In this document: positions 1 through 6,421 of the stretch, piece after piece
How the letters are laid out: every line of letters begins with the position of its first letter
Position numbering within the stretch: the stretch's first letter is position 1
Source: DATEEG01 sp035525055
Lineage (GTDB): Bacteria; Actinomycetota; Acidimicrobiia; Spongiisociales; ZC4RG35
Direction of reading: 5' to 3'
DNA: 30,321 bases
Assembly: GCA_035525055.1 (NCBI GenBank)
Contig: DATLEZ010000081.1
Location: 1 to 30,321, forward strand
Notes under the pieces: generated by a model
Seen by the model: the letters and a program-made list of their open reading frames with translations, nothing else
What the model was told of the DNA's origin: nothing
The model's database searches: none
Translations under genes and position numbers: made by a program

Positions 1-585
1 GACGAGCCGGAGTTTCTTCCCTTCTTCCAGGCAGCGGAAGAACTCGGTGCGATCGTCTTCTTTCACCAGGGTGGCGACACCGTGGTCAACAGTCGGATCC
101 GCCGCTACAAACTCGGCAACGCCATCGGCAATCTCACTGAACGAACCCTGGCCTTTGGAACCCTCGTCTTCGGTGGTGTGATGGACCGATGCCCCGACCT
201 GAAGGTTCTTCTCGCCCATGCTGGTGGCTACACGGCGTTCGGCATCTCACGGATGGACAAGGTCGCGGGAGCGTTGGAAGGGGGTTTCCCCGAGTCCGGG
301 CTCACCCCCCCGTTTGGGACAGACCCGGCGGCCATCTACAGCATCACAAGACCACCAAGTGACTACCTGACCCGCTTCCACTACGACTGCTGCACCTACA
401 GCGGTCCCGCCCTGCGCTACCTCATCGACACCGTCGGTATCGACCAGGTCGTCCTTGGGACCGACTATCCCGCCCCGATGTTTCTGAAGGACCCGGCTAA
501 CTGGGTGAGGGGACTTACCGAGTTAACGGCAACCGAGAAGGACGCCATCCTCGCAACCAACCCGGGCCGCCTTCTAGGAATATGA
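1..585 (+). CDS. Amidohydrolase family protein (ACMSD-like), 5' end outside window
   Basis: The frame is open from the first base, so the N-terminus lies outside the window; about 194 C-terminal residues are visible. The fragment looks like the C-terminal half of the amidohydrolase 2 (ACMSD / 2-amino-3-carboxymuconate-semialdehyde decarboxylase-like) TIM barrel. It has a strand ending in FFHQ near the left edge, the LLAHAGG motif that carries a metal-ligand His, and the late GTDYP motif whose Asp is the usual catalytic/metal residue. These enzymes are metal-dependent hydrolases or decarboxylases of small carboxylates. The stop overlaps the start of the next gene by 4 bases (ATGA), so the two are probably co-translated and act in one pathway. 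The substrate cannot be told. Confidence 0.85.
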   Translation, partial: DEPEFLPFFQAAEELGAIVFFHQGGDTVVNSRIRRYKLGNAIGNLTERTLAFGTLVFGGVMDRCPDLKVLLAHAGGYTAFGISRMDKVAGALEGGFPESGLTPPFGTDPAAIYSITRPPSDYLTRFHYDCCTYSGPALRYLIDTVGIDQVVLGTDYPAPMFLKDPANWVRGLTELTATEKDAILATNPGRLLGI

Positions 586-1589
586 CGCGTCTCGGCTGGG
601 GTGTGATCGGCCTCGGCAACATCGTCAATACAACCATCGCCCCGGCGATGGTCGCCGAACCGAGTTGTGACCTGGTGGCCGGTGTGAGCCGCGACCAGGG
701 ACGGGCCGATGCGTTCGCGTCCAAGTTCGGTGCTCGATTCGCATACGACGACTACGACCGCATGCTGGCCAATCCCGAAGTCGAGGCGATCTTCATAGCG
801 ACCCCCAATTCCCTCCACGCCAGCCAGGTCGTAGCCGCGGCCCGGGCTGGCAAGCATGTCCTGTGTGACAAGCCGATGGCAACCAACATCCCCGACGCAA
901 TGCTGGAGGTTCAAGAGTGTCGTCGGGCCGGTGTCAAGTTCGGGATCAACTTCCACAACCGGCACCTCCACTGGGTGCGTGACGTCAAGGAGATGCTCGC
1001 CGGTGGTGTCATCGGCCTGGTCGAGGCGGTCGAGGTCGAGGTCGGATCAGGGACCCGCCACTACGACAACTGGCGGACCGATCCCGAAATGGCGGGGCTC
1101 GGGAGCGTTTACAACGTTGGGGTTCATGCCCTCGACTTTCTGCGTTTGATACTCGCCTCGGAGGCGGTCGAGGTGGCGGCAATGTTCGACCGGGAGCCCG
1201 GCAGCGATGCGGTTGAGAGGCTCGGCATGGTTCTGATCCGCTTCGCCAACGGAACCATGGCATATGCGAACTGCAACGAGCGCCTGGCCTACCCGCGCAA
1301 CGACGTCGTTTTCTTCGGTTCCACGGGGCGCATAGCCGGCTTCGGCTTGACCAGGGCCAGGGTTGATGGCCAGCTCACCGTATTGACCGGAGAGGGGGAG
1401 ATCACAACCCCCTATCCGGCTCCCGGAGCCCATCAGCGCTCCGTGGCGGCTTTCACCAACGCGGTGTTGTCCGACCAAGAACCGGACGCCTCCGGTATAG
1501 ACGGCGTCCGAAGTATGCAGTTGTGCGAGGCGATAGCCCGATCCGTAACAGAACGCCGGGTGGTCACAGTCGATCACACCGACCCGTGA
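582..1589 (+). CDS. Gfo/Idh/MocA family NAD(P)-dependent oxidoreductase
   Basis: A 335-residue protein of normal length for the family. The N-terminal Rossmann fold shows GVIGLGN (7-13), and the family's KP motif appears as CDKPMATN near residue 95, with the catalytic Lys at about 97. The second-domain active-site stretch YNVGVHALD (about 176-185) keeps the His and final Asp, with Asn where many members have Asp. Members oxidise or reduce sugars, inositols or related hydroxy compounds. The ATG overlaps the amidohydrolase stop (ATGA), which fixes the start and implies one operon. It ends 7 bp before the end of the convergent GntR gene, which may regulate this pair. The substrate is unknown. 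Confidence 0.92.
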   Translation: MTRLGWGVIGLGNIVNTTIAPAMVAEPSCDLVAGVSRDQGRADAFASKFGARFAYDDYDRMLANPEVEAIFIATPNSLHASQVVAAARAGKHVLCDKPMATNIPDAMLEVQECRRAGVKFGINFHNRHLHWVRDVKEMLAGGVIGLVEAVEVEVGSGTRHYDNWRTDPEMAGLGSVYNVGVHALDFLRLILASEAVEVAAMFDREPGSDAVERLGMVLIRFANGTMAYANCNERLAYPRNDVVFFGSTGRIAGFGLTRARVDGQLTVLTGEGEITTPYPAPGAHQRSVAAFTNAVLSDQEPDASGIDGVRSMQLCEAIARSVTERRVVTVDHTDP

Positions 1590-1596
1590 CGTCGAG

Positions 1597-2256
1597 CTAA
1601 GTCGACTCGACTGGAAGCGCCACGTGGTCGTGCATGATTGACGTGATGGCTTCAACGTCGTGGCGTCGGTAGGCCTCGATCAGTTCTCGATGATGCCTCT
1701 GAGCCAAGCGCCGGAGGTCGGGATGAACCCGCTGCGCCTGGGCGACGTAGACCCCGGCCGCCTCTTCGAGAGACTTGAGAATTCCGGTCATGCGCCACGA
1801 TCCGGTGGCTTCGTGGAAGACGAAGTGGAATTGCTCGTTCAGCTCGACCCAGGTGCCGAGGTCGGACTCCTCGTCGAGCCGACCACAGATGAGTTCTGCC
1901 AGGTCGATCTGGGCAACGGTGATTCGCTCAACGGCCATCTCGGCAGCAGCTCGATCCAATCCCTGGCGGATCTTGACGATGTCCTGCATCTCCTCCCAAT
2001 TGAGCTCGCGGACAATTCCGCCTCGGTGGGGATCGTGGGTAATCAGGCCCTGAGTCACGAGATCCCTGAGGGCTTCCCGCACGGGAGTAGTGCTCAGCTT
2101 GAGCTGGGCGGCGATCTCTGTCTGAATCAATCGAGAGCCGCCGGAAAGATCGCCCCGCAGAATCGCCCTGCGTATCGCTTCCCGTGCGTATTCGTGCGAC
2201 GTGCGGCGCCCCTGAGACACCGATCCGCCTTTGAAACCATCCACATTCACCCCCAC
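1597..2256 (-). CDS. GntR family transcriptional regulator, FCD (FadR-like) subfamily
   Basis: A 219-residue protein. The N-terminal winged helix (about residues 20-85) contains IRRAILRGDL, the recognition part LSTTPVREALRDL, and the wing HRGGIV. The C-terminal all-helical FCD domain has the His-rich ligand-binding motifs FHFVFHEATG, HHRELIEAYRRHD and IMHDH, which in this subfamily bind a metal and a small carboxylate. It is a cytoplasmic repressor or activator of a nearby catabolic operon. The Gfo/Idh operon converging on it is the natural candidate, but this is inference. The start is a GTG; further GTG codons within the first 13 residues leave the exact start open. It lies 43 bp downstream of the LuxR-type gene on the same strand. 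Confidence 0.9.
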   Translation of the reverse strand: MGVNVDGFKGGSVSQGRRTSHEYAREAIRRAILRGDLSGGSRLIQTEIAAQLKLSTTPVREALRDLVTQGLITHDPHRGGIVRELNWEEMQDIVKIRQGLDRAAAEMAVERITVAQIDLAELICGRLDEESDLGTWVELNEQFHFVFHEATGSWRMTGILKSLEEAAGVYVAQAQRVHPDLRRLAQRHHRELIEAYRRHDVEAITSIMHDHVALPVEST

Positions 2257-2299
2257 ATGCCAAACGTCACCATCGCGACGGTAGTTGCCTCAGAAGGCG

Positions 2300-3130
2300 C
2301 TAGGACCGATCGGGACCGAGGTGGTTCCCTAACTCTGCTTTGGAGTTCACGCCGAGCTTCTCGTGGATGTGTTGGAGATAATTGTCGACCGTACGCACGG
2401 AAACGAACAGGCGCTCGGCAATCTCCTTGTTGCCCATGCCGGTGATTGCGAGCGATGCCACCTCCCTTTCGCGACCGGTCAGCGGAACCAGGCTGTCAGG
2501 GCCCAACAGGGCGGGCGACCGAGCACCCTGGCAAAGGGCGACCAATTGCCGGGATCGCTGCTGCATCCGGGTCGCACGCCTCGGGTCGCCGGCCCGGGCC
2601 CGGGCGCGGCCCGAATCCGACGCTGCTTCGGCACCAATTAGGTCGGCACCGATCGTTTCGAACAGCTTCGCGGCGTCCTCGAGGATTGCCGGATCGCGTT
2701 GGGCCAACCCGAGGATGTGGGTTCGGCGAGCGCGCGGGAAGGCTCCGTCGACGGCCCCGATGCGGGCGAGGGTTGCCATAGCGCCAGCTGGATCACCGAA
2801 TCGGGCCAGATCGTGCAGCAGGGGAAGCGTCATCCCCCACTCCTCCGAAACCAGAGTCTGCTCGATCCCCGCCCGCAATACCCTCCTCGCGTCCTCGGGT
2901 CGGTCGGCGGCGACGAGTGACCAGGCCCGGGCCTCCTCGAGGAGGGCGTCGTAAGGCCTGGGACCCGACGGCCTGACCTCGTCGATCACTCCGACCCAAG
3001 CGGCCGAGTCGGCTGCATCACCCAGGAGAGCATCGGAGATCGCCATCAGCGCTGCCGGCGAGACCCACGCCCGGGCGTCGATCCTCAGGGCGGTCGAGAA
3101 CGGCACGGCCCTGTTCCGGCCGACTCGCAT
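2300..3130 (-). CDS. LuxR-type regulator, 5'-truncated (C-terminal helical repeat region plus HTH)
   Basis: The C-terminal 60 or so residues are a LuxR/GerE DNA-binding domain (LTGREREVASLAITG, NKEIAERLFVSVRTVDNYL, IHEKLGV). The rest is Ala/Arg/Asp-rich helical-repeat sequence typical of the C-terminal third of large LAL/MalT-type regulators, which usually have an AAA ATPase and about 900 residues. Here only 276 residues remain and no ATPase is present. An in-frame stop at 3152-3154 bars any extension. The first 22 or so residues are not LuxR-like: they are the antisense reading of a carbon-nitrogen hydrolase fragment on the other strand (3060-3350). The gene therefore looks broken near 3060 and now starts from foreign sequence. 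It may be a pseudogene or an HTH-only remnant that still binds DNA. Confidence 0.75.
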   Translation of the reverse strand: MRVGRNRAVPFSTALRIDARAWVSPAALMAISDALLGDAADSAAWVGVIDEVRPSGPRPYDALLEEARAWSLVAADRPEDARRVLRAGIEQTLVSEEWGMTLPLLHDLARFGDPAGAMATLARIGAVDGAFPRARRTHILGLAQRDPAILEDAAKLFETIGADLIGAEAASDSGRARARAGDPRRATRMQQRSRQLVALCQGARSPALLGPDSLVPLTGREREVASLAITGMGNKEIAERLFVSVRTVDNYLQHIHEKLGVNSKAELGNHLGPDRS

Positions 3131-3350
3131 CGGTGTGTCGGTGGCGGTGGATCACAATGGCCGCCAGCTCGGATACCAGGATGACTACGCGACCGGGGAC
3201 GAGCAGACCATGTGGGCAGTCCTACCGACTGAAGGAGCGACGACCCTCTACTCCGTCCTCGGCGACGGAGCCGGCTGGGCTTCGGTCCTGGGCATGATCG
3301 GGATGACCGGGGTCGCCGTGTTCAGAAAGCGCAATACTCGAAGCAGCTAG
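3060..3350 (+). pseudogene. C-terminal remnant of a membrane-linked carbon-nitrogen hydrolase (Lnt/nitrilase-like)
   Basis: Reading this frame from about 3060 gives a protein tail with THARASILRAVENGTALFR, then GVSVAVDHNGRQLG, then TTLYSVLGDGAGWASVLG, and a basic end. This matches the region after the catalytic Cys in apolipoprotein N-acyltransferase-like / nitrilase-superfamily proteins: the helix with RA(I/V)ENG, the G(I/V)S..(V/I)D..GR turn, and the TLY...GD motif leading to a last membrane helix. The catalytic Glu, Lys and Cys would lie upstream and are absent; left of about 3060 the DNA is LuxR coding sequence on the other strand. A GTG at 3135 could start a 71-residue peptide, but no function is expected. 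The family call rests on motif recognition, not a search. Confidence 0.65.
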
Positions 3351-3355
3351 TGACC

Positions 3356-3397
3356 ACGAGGACAACACGGTGTCGCCGGACACCGTGTTGTCCTCGT
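3356..3397. terminator. Perfect 19-bp hairpin between convergent genes
   Basis: A perfect 19-bp inverted repeat (arms 3356-3374 and 3379-3397) with the 4-base loop GCCG starts 6 bases after the stop of the hydrolase remnant and ends 28 bases before the end of the membrane-protein gene on the other strand. It has no T-run on either side, so it is not a textbook Rho-independent terminator. Position and strength still suggest a bidirectional transcription stop or RNA 3'-end stabiliser. Confidence 0.7.
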
Positions 3398-3424
3398 CAT
3401 CCGGCGGCGGCTACCGCTTTCGTA

Positions 3425-4300
3425 TTACTTCTCGACACCCAACTGGGGTCTCGTGTCGGACCCGATCCATGACTCGACCCGAGCGGCTGTGGCCTGATCG
3501 TCGGTTATCCGGGCGGAGTCGGGAGGGCGGCGACGAATGATGCCGAGGGCTTTCTGTCGGGCCACCCACCAGGGTCGATCGCCGAGATACTGCAGCGAGC
3601 GGGTCTCGTGCTCGATGGCTCTTTCGATCACCCGGGCAGGAACCAGGTGGTCGGGCTCCTCACTCCGACCCGAGATCACCTCCAATGCACCCTTATGGGC
3701 TTCGTACATCTCACCGATATCGCCATGCACCAGCTGGCGAAGCTCGGTGGCGGGCACCGGTGTCGAAGAACGATCGATTGTCACCAGGATCCTGTCGCCA
3801 TAGAGAGAGGCGAGGGTGCCGACCCGATCGGCCGCGACGGCAAATGTCCGCCGATCGGACGACACCAGGTAGGTGAAGACTGTCTTGTAGTCGGGACCGC
3901 GGGCATCGACCGAACCGACAGTCTGAAACCCGAGCCGGAGGAGGTCTTCAACCACCCTCCTGGCGCCGGGGGCGACGTGGTTGTCGGCGCGGAAGACCAG
4001 CGTCGACCGTTTGAGACGTTCGATGTAGATCCGCCACATGACCGCAACCCCGATCCCGACGATCGGTAGAGCCCACAGAAGCACGGTCCCGAGCCCGAAG
4101 ACGGGTATGGCCTGGAGGACTATGAGGACCAGCATGATCGGCCGGGTGACTCCCCGACGCACAACCGCCAGGACGCTCATGAACCCGGCCGTTACCAGGA
4201 AAATCGTGAGTTCGGTCCACCCCCGCTGCGTCCCCCACCACGAGATGAAGAAGGCGCCGGCGAACGCCGCCAGGACTAACCAGAGAAGTGACCGCTTCAC
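3425..4300 (-). CDS. Membrane protein of unknown function
   Basis: A 291-residue protein I do not recognise. The first 95 residues hold four hydrophobic segments (about 5-22, 31-47, 54-72 and 74-91) with short basic loops (VVRRGVTRP). The remaining 200 residues are soluble, mixed alpha/beta and rich in charge, with no motif I can assign, and are probably cytoplasmic by the positive-inside rule (IYIERLKRS after the last segment). It starts 72 bp downstream of the E1-beta gene on the same strand, with a palindrome in between, so it may be a separate unit or read-through. The ATG at 4298-4300 opens with KRSLLWLVLAAF, a normal first membrane segment. Confidence 0.8.
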   Translation of the reverse strand: MKRSLLWLVLAAFAGAFFISWWGTQRGWTELTIFLVTAGFMSVLAVVRRGVTRPIMLVLIVLQAIPVFGLGTVLLWALPIVGIGVAVMWRIYIERLKRSTLVFRADNHVAPGARRVVEDLLRLGFQTVGSVDARGPDYKTVFTYLVSSDRRTFAVAADRVGTLASLYGDRILVTIDRSSTPVPATELRQLVHGDIGEMYEAHKGALEVISGRSEEPDHLVPARVIERAIEHETRSLQYLGDRPWWVARQKALGIIRRRPPDSARITDDQATAARVESWIGSDTRPQLGVEK

Positions 4301-4319
4301 CCGGAGATTATTCCTGTTT

Positions 4320-4358
4320 TGGCGCGACGAAGCCGTGCCCTGGCACGGGTTCGCGCCA
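4320..4358. repeat. Palindrome with TGGCGCGA ends, between E1-beta and membrane protein genes
   Basis: Outer arms TGGCGCGA (4320-4327) and TCGCGCCA (4351-4358) enclose a tighter hairpin CCGTGCC/GGCACGG (4333-4339 / 4342-4348). It sits 15 bp after the E1-beta stop in the direction of transcription and could end that transcript, though no T-run follows. A related palindrome with TTTGGCGCGGA ends occurs at 10933-10978, suggesting a dispersed REP-like unit. Confidence 0.55.
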
Positions 4359-4372
4359 GAACGGAGTGAGAG

Positions 4373-5347
4373 CTAGCCGAGAGTCTTCCTCACGGTTTCG
4401 TAGATCCGCTCGACCGACGGGATTGCCATGTCCTCAAGCGACTCGGCCGCCGGGAGCGGAATGTGGGGAGTCGTTATCCGCACTACCGGTCCGTCCAGGT
4501 CCCAGAAGACCTCCTCGGCGACGATCGAAGCGATCTCGGCACCCCAACCGCACAAGCGCGGGTTCTCTTCCACAGTGAAACAGCGGCTGGTCTTGGACAC
4601 GGAACCGAGGAACGTCCTCGTGTCGAGAGGGACCAGAGTGCGGAGATCGATGACTTCGGCCGAGATGCCGTCGGCGGCCAGGCGCTCGGCCGCTTCGAGA
4701 GCACGGGGCACCATCAGGGCCAGCGCCACAATCGTGCAGTCGTTCCCCTCCCTGACGATCCGGGCCTCGCCGAGTTTGCCGACCACCTCACCGTCGGGCA
4801 CCGTGCCCTTGGTGGCCATCAACGACTTGTGCTCGAAGAAGACGACTGGGTCCGGGTCCCTGATCGAAGCCGCCATCAATGCGACTACGTCAGCGGGCGT
4901 GGAAGGTGCGACAACTTTGAGTCCCGGAATCATCATGCACCAGTTCTCGACGCTCTGACTGTGCTGGGCGCCGAAGCGCGACCCGCCTCCATTGGCGGTT
5001 CGAATGACCATCGGGATCTGAACCTGGCCGCCGGTCATGTACCGACTCTTGGCAATCTCGTTTGCAACCAGGTCGAAGCAAACAGCCAGGAAGTCGGAGA
5101 ACATGATCTCGGCGATCACCGGGATGCCGGTCATCGCCGCTCCCATCGCCGCGCCGAGAATCGCCTGTTCGGAGATGGGCGTGTCACGGATCCGAGCCGG
5201 ACCGAACTGGTCGAGCAAACCGACCGTCGTCTTGAAAACTCCCCCGGCCCCGGCGATGTCCTCGCCGAGCATCACCAGGCTGGGGTCGCGACGCATCTCC
5301 TGGGCGATGCCGTAGGCGACGGCATCGCGATAAGTCAGTTCCGCCAT
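4373..5347 (-). CDS. 2-oxoacid dehydrogenase E1 component, beta subunit (transketolase-like)
   Basis: A 324-residue protein, full length for the pyruvate / acetoin / branched-chain 2-oxoacid dehydrogenase E1-beta family. It opens with MAELTYRDAVAYGIAQEM, followed by the family hallmarks MLGEDIAGAGGVFKTT, DTPISEQAILGAAMGAAM, PVIAEIMFSDF, RTANGGGSRFGAQHSQS and the C-terminal domain motif VIDLRTLVPLD. With E1-alpha it forms the thiamine-diphosphate enzyme that decarboxylates a 2-oxoacid and passes the acyl group to lipoyl-E2. I chose the ATG at 5347 because GGGGGAT lies 6 bases upstream; an ATG at 5368 would add 7 unlikely residues. It overlaps the E1-alpha stop by 13 bases. No E2 or E3 gene is in view. 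Confidence 0.93.
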   Translation of the reverse strand: MAELTYRDAVAYGIAQEMRRDPSLVMLGEDIAGAGGVFKTTVGLLDQFGPARIRDTPISEQAILGAAMGAAMTGIPVIAEIMFSDFLAVCFDLVANEIAKSRYMTGGQVQIPMVIRTANGGGSRFGAQHSQSVENWCMMIPGLKVVAPSTPADVVALMAASIRDPDPVVFFEHKSLMATKGTVPDGEVVGKLGEARIVREGNDCTIVALALMVPRALEAAERLAADGISAEVIDLRTLVPLDTRTFLGSVSKTSRCFTVEENPRLCGWGAEIASIVAEEVFWDLDGPVVRITTPHIPLPAAESLEDMAIPSVERIYETVRKTLG

Positions 5348-6405
5348 GCCGATCCCCCGTCCGCCCAAACATCGGTCATCAAAACTCCCTCGGTCGGCCT
5401 CTCACCGGCCTTGGCGAACTCGGTGGCCTCGTCCACCCGACGGGCGACGTCCTGGGTGATCGAGGTCAATTGGCCCTCGGGAACCCCCAAGCGGAGCAGG
5501 CGTTGGTGATACATAGGGATCGGATCCCGGCCCATCCACGCTTCCACCTCGCCGGCCGGCCGATACTTGCCGGGGTCGGCGCGGGAATGGCCACCGTGGC
5601 GATAGGTGACCGCTTCGATCAAAGCCGGGCCTTTCCCTCGCCTGGCGTTCTCGACGGCGGTGCGGGCAACCACATAGACGGCGTCGGCATCGTTGCCATC
5701 GACCACGATCGGATCGAGGCCGTAGGCCGATGCCCGTCCGGCAGCGGGATTGCGGACGGCGGTGACGAGATCGATCGGCGTGTACTCCATGTAGAGGTTG
5801 TTCTCGCAAACGAAGACCACCGGAAGGTTCCACACCACAGCCAGATTCAGCGCCTCATGGAAGGCCCCGATGTTGGTGGTGCCGTCACCGAAAAAGGCCA
5901 CTGCCACCTGATCGGTACCGCGCATCTGGGCCGACCAGGCGGCGCCGTTGGCCACGCACAAGTGAGCGCCGATGATGGCGTAGCTGCCCATCATCCCGTG
6001 CTCGATGGAAGTGAGGTGCATGGAGCCGCCCTTGCCCCCGAGAATTCCGTTGTCGCGTCCGAGCAACTCGGCCATCACTGCGCCAAGGGCGGCGCCGCGG
6101 GCGATCGTGTGAGCGTGTCCCCGGTAGGTGGCGAAGGTGTAGTCGTCGGGCCGCAGTGCCAGGCCGAAGCCGGCGGCAATCGCCTCCATCCCGAGCGACA
6201 GATGGGATGTGCCCTTGACCAGGTTCTGCATGAAGAGGTCGTAGGCCCGTTTCTCGAACTGGCGCAGTACCTGCTGCAACTCGTACATCCTGACCCTGGT
6301 GTCGAGCGAGATTTCGAGGTTGTCGTTGGCGGGGTCGACCGGATGGGGAAGACGGGCCGGCCGGGTCGAGTAGTCCAACAGGCCCAAATCGGCGTCAATA
6401 CTCAT
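5335..6405 (-). CDS. 2-oxoacid dehydrogenase E1 component, alpha subunit
   Basis: A 356-residue protein. It carries the TPP-binding motif from FFGDGTTNIGAFHEALN to VFVCENN (GDG...N...N), the substrate-channel stretch GGKGGSMHL, the TYRGHAHTIARG region, and the phosphorylation-loop-like YRHGGHSRADP. This is the E1-alpha pattern of pyruvate/acetoin-type dehydrogenases, where one alpha-beta pair is two separate genes. It is co-transcribed with the M24 gene upstream and E1-beta downstream. The ATG at 6405 lies 5 bases after the M24 stop; a TTG at 6414 would give a TTGA overlap and 3 more residues. A 12-bp direct repeat covers this junction and makes both starts plausible. The substrate 2-oxoacid is not determined. 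Confidence 0.93.
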   Translation of the reverse strand: MSIDADLGLLDYSTRPARLPHPVDPANDNLEISLDTRVRMYELQQVLRQFEKRAYDLFMQNLVKGTSHLSLGMEAIAAGFGLALRPDDYTFATYRGHAHTIARGAALGAVMAELLGRDNGILGGKGGSMHLTSIEHGMMGSYAIIGAHLCVANGAAWSAQMRGTDQVAVAFFGDGTTNIGAFHEALNLAVVWNLPVVFVCENNLYMEYTPIDLVTAVRNPAAGRASAYGLDPIVVDGNDADAVYVVARTAVENARRGKGPALIEAVTYRHGGHSRADPGKYRPAGEVEAWMGRDPIPMYHQRLLRLGVPEGQLTSITQDVARRVDEATEFAKAGERPTEGVLMTDVWADGGSAWRN

Positions 6406-6421
6406 CGGTGTCAATACTCAT
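6394..6421. repeat. 12-bp direct repeat at the M24 / E1-alpha gene junction
   Basis: GTCAATACTCAT occurs at 6394-6405 and again at 6410-6421 (period 16). On the coding strand, the M24 C-terminal codons and the E1-alpha N-terminal codons are copies of the same sequence. It looks like a small tandem duplication that created the present E1-alpha start region. Confidence 0.75.

Noticed and set aside
1660..2445. Plus-strand frame over the GntR and LuxR genes
   Set aside because: It spans two minus-strand genes with clear domains and shows no family pattern.
4320..4358. Rho-independent terminator for the E1 operon
   Set aside because: The hairpin is good, but no T-run follows in the direction of transcription (the minus strand reads AAAA after it); kept only as a palindrome.
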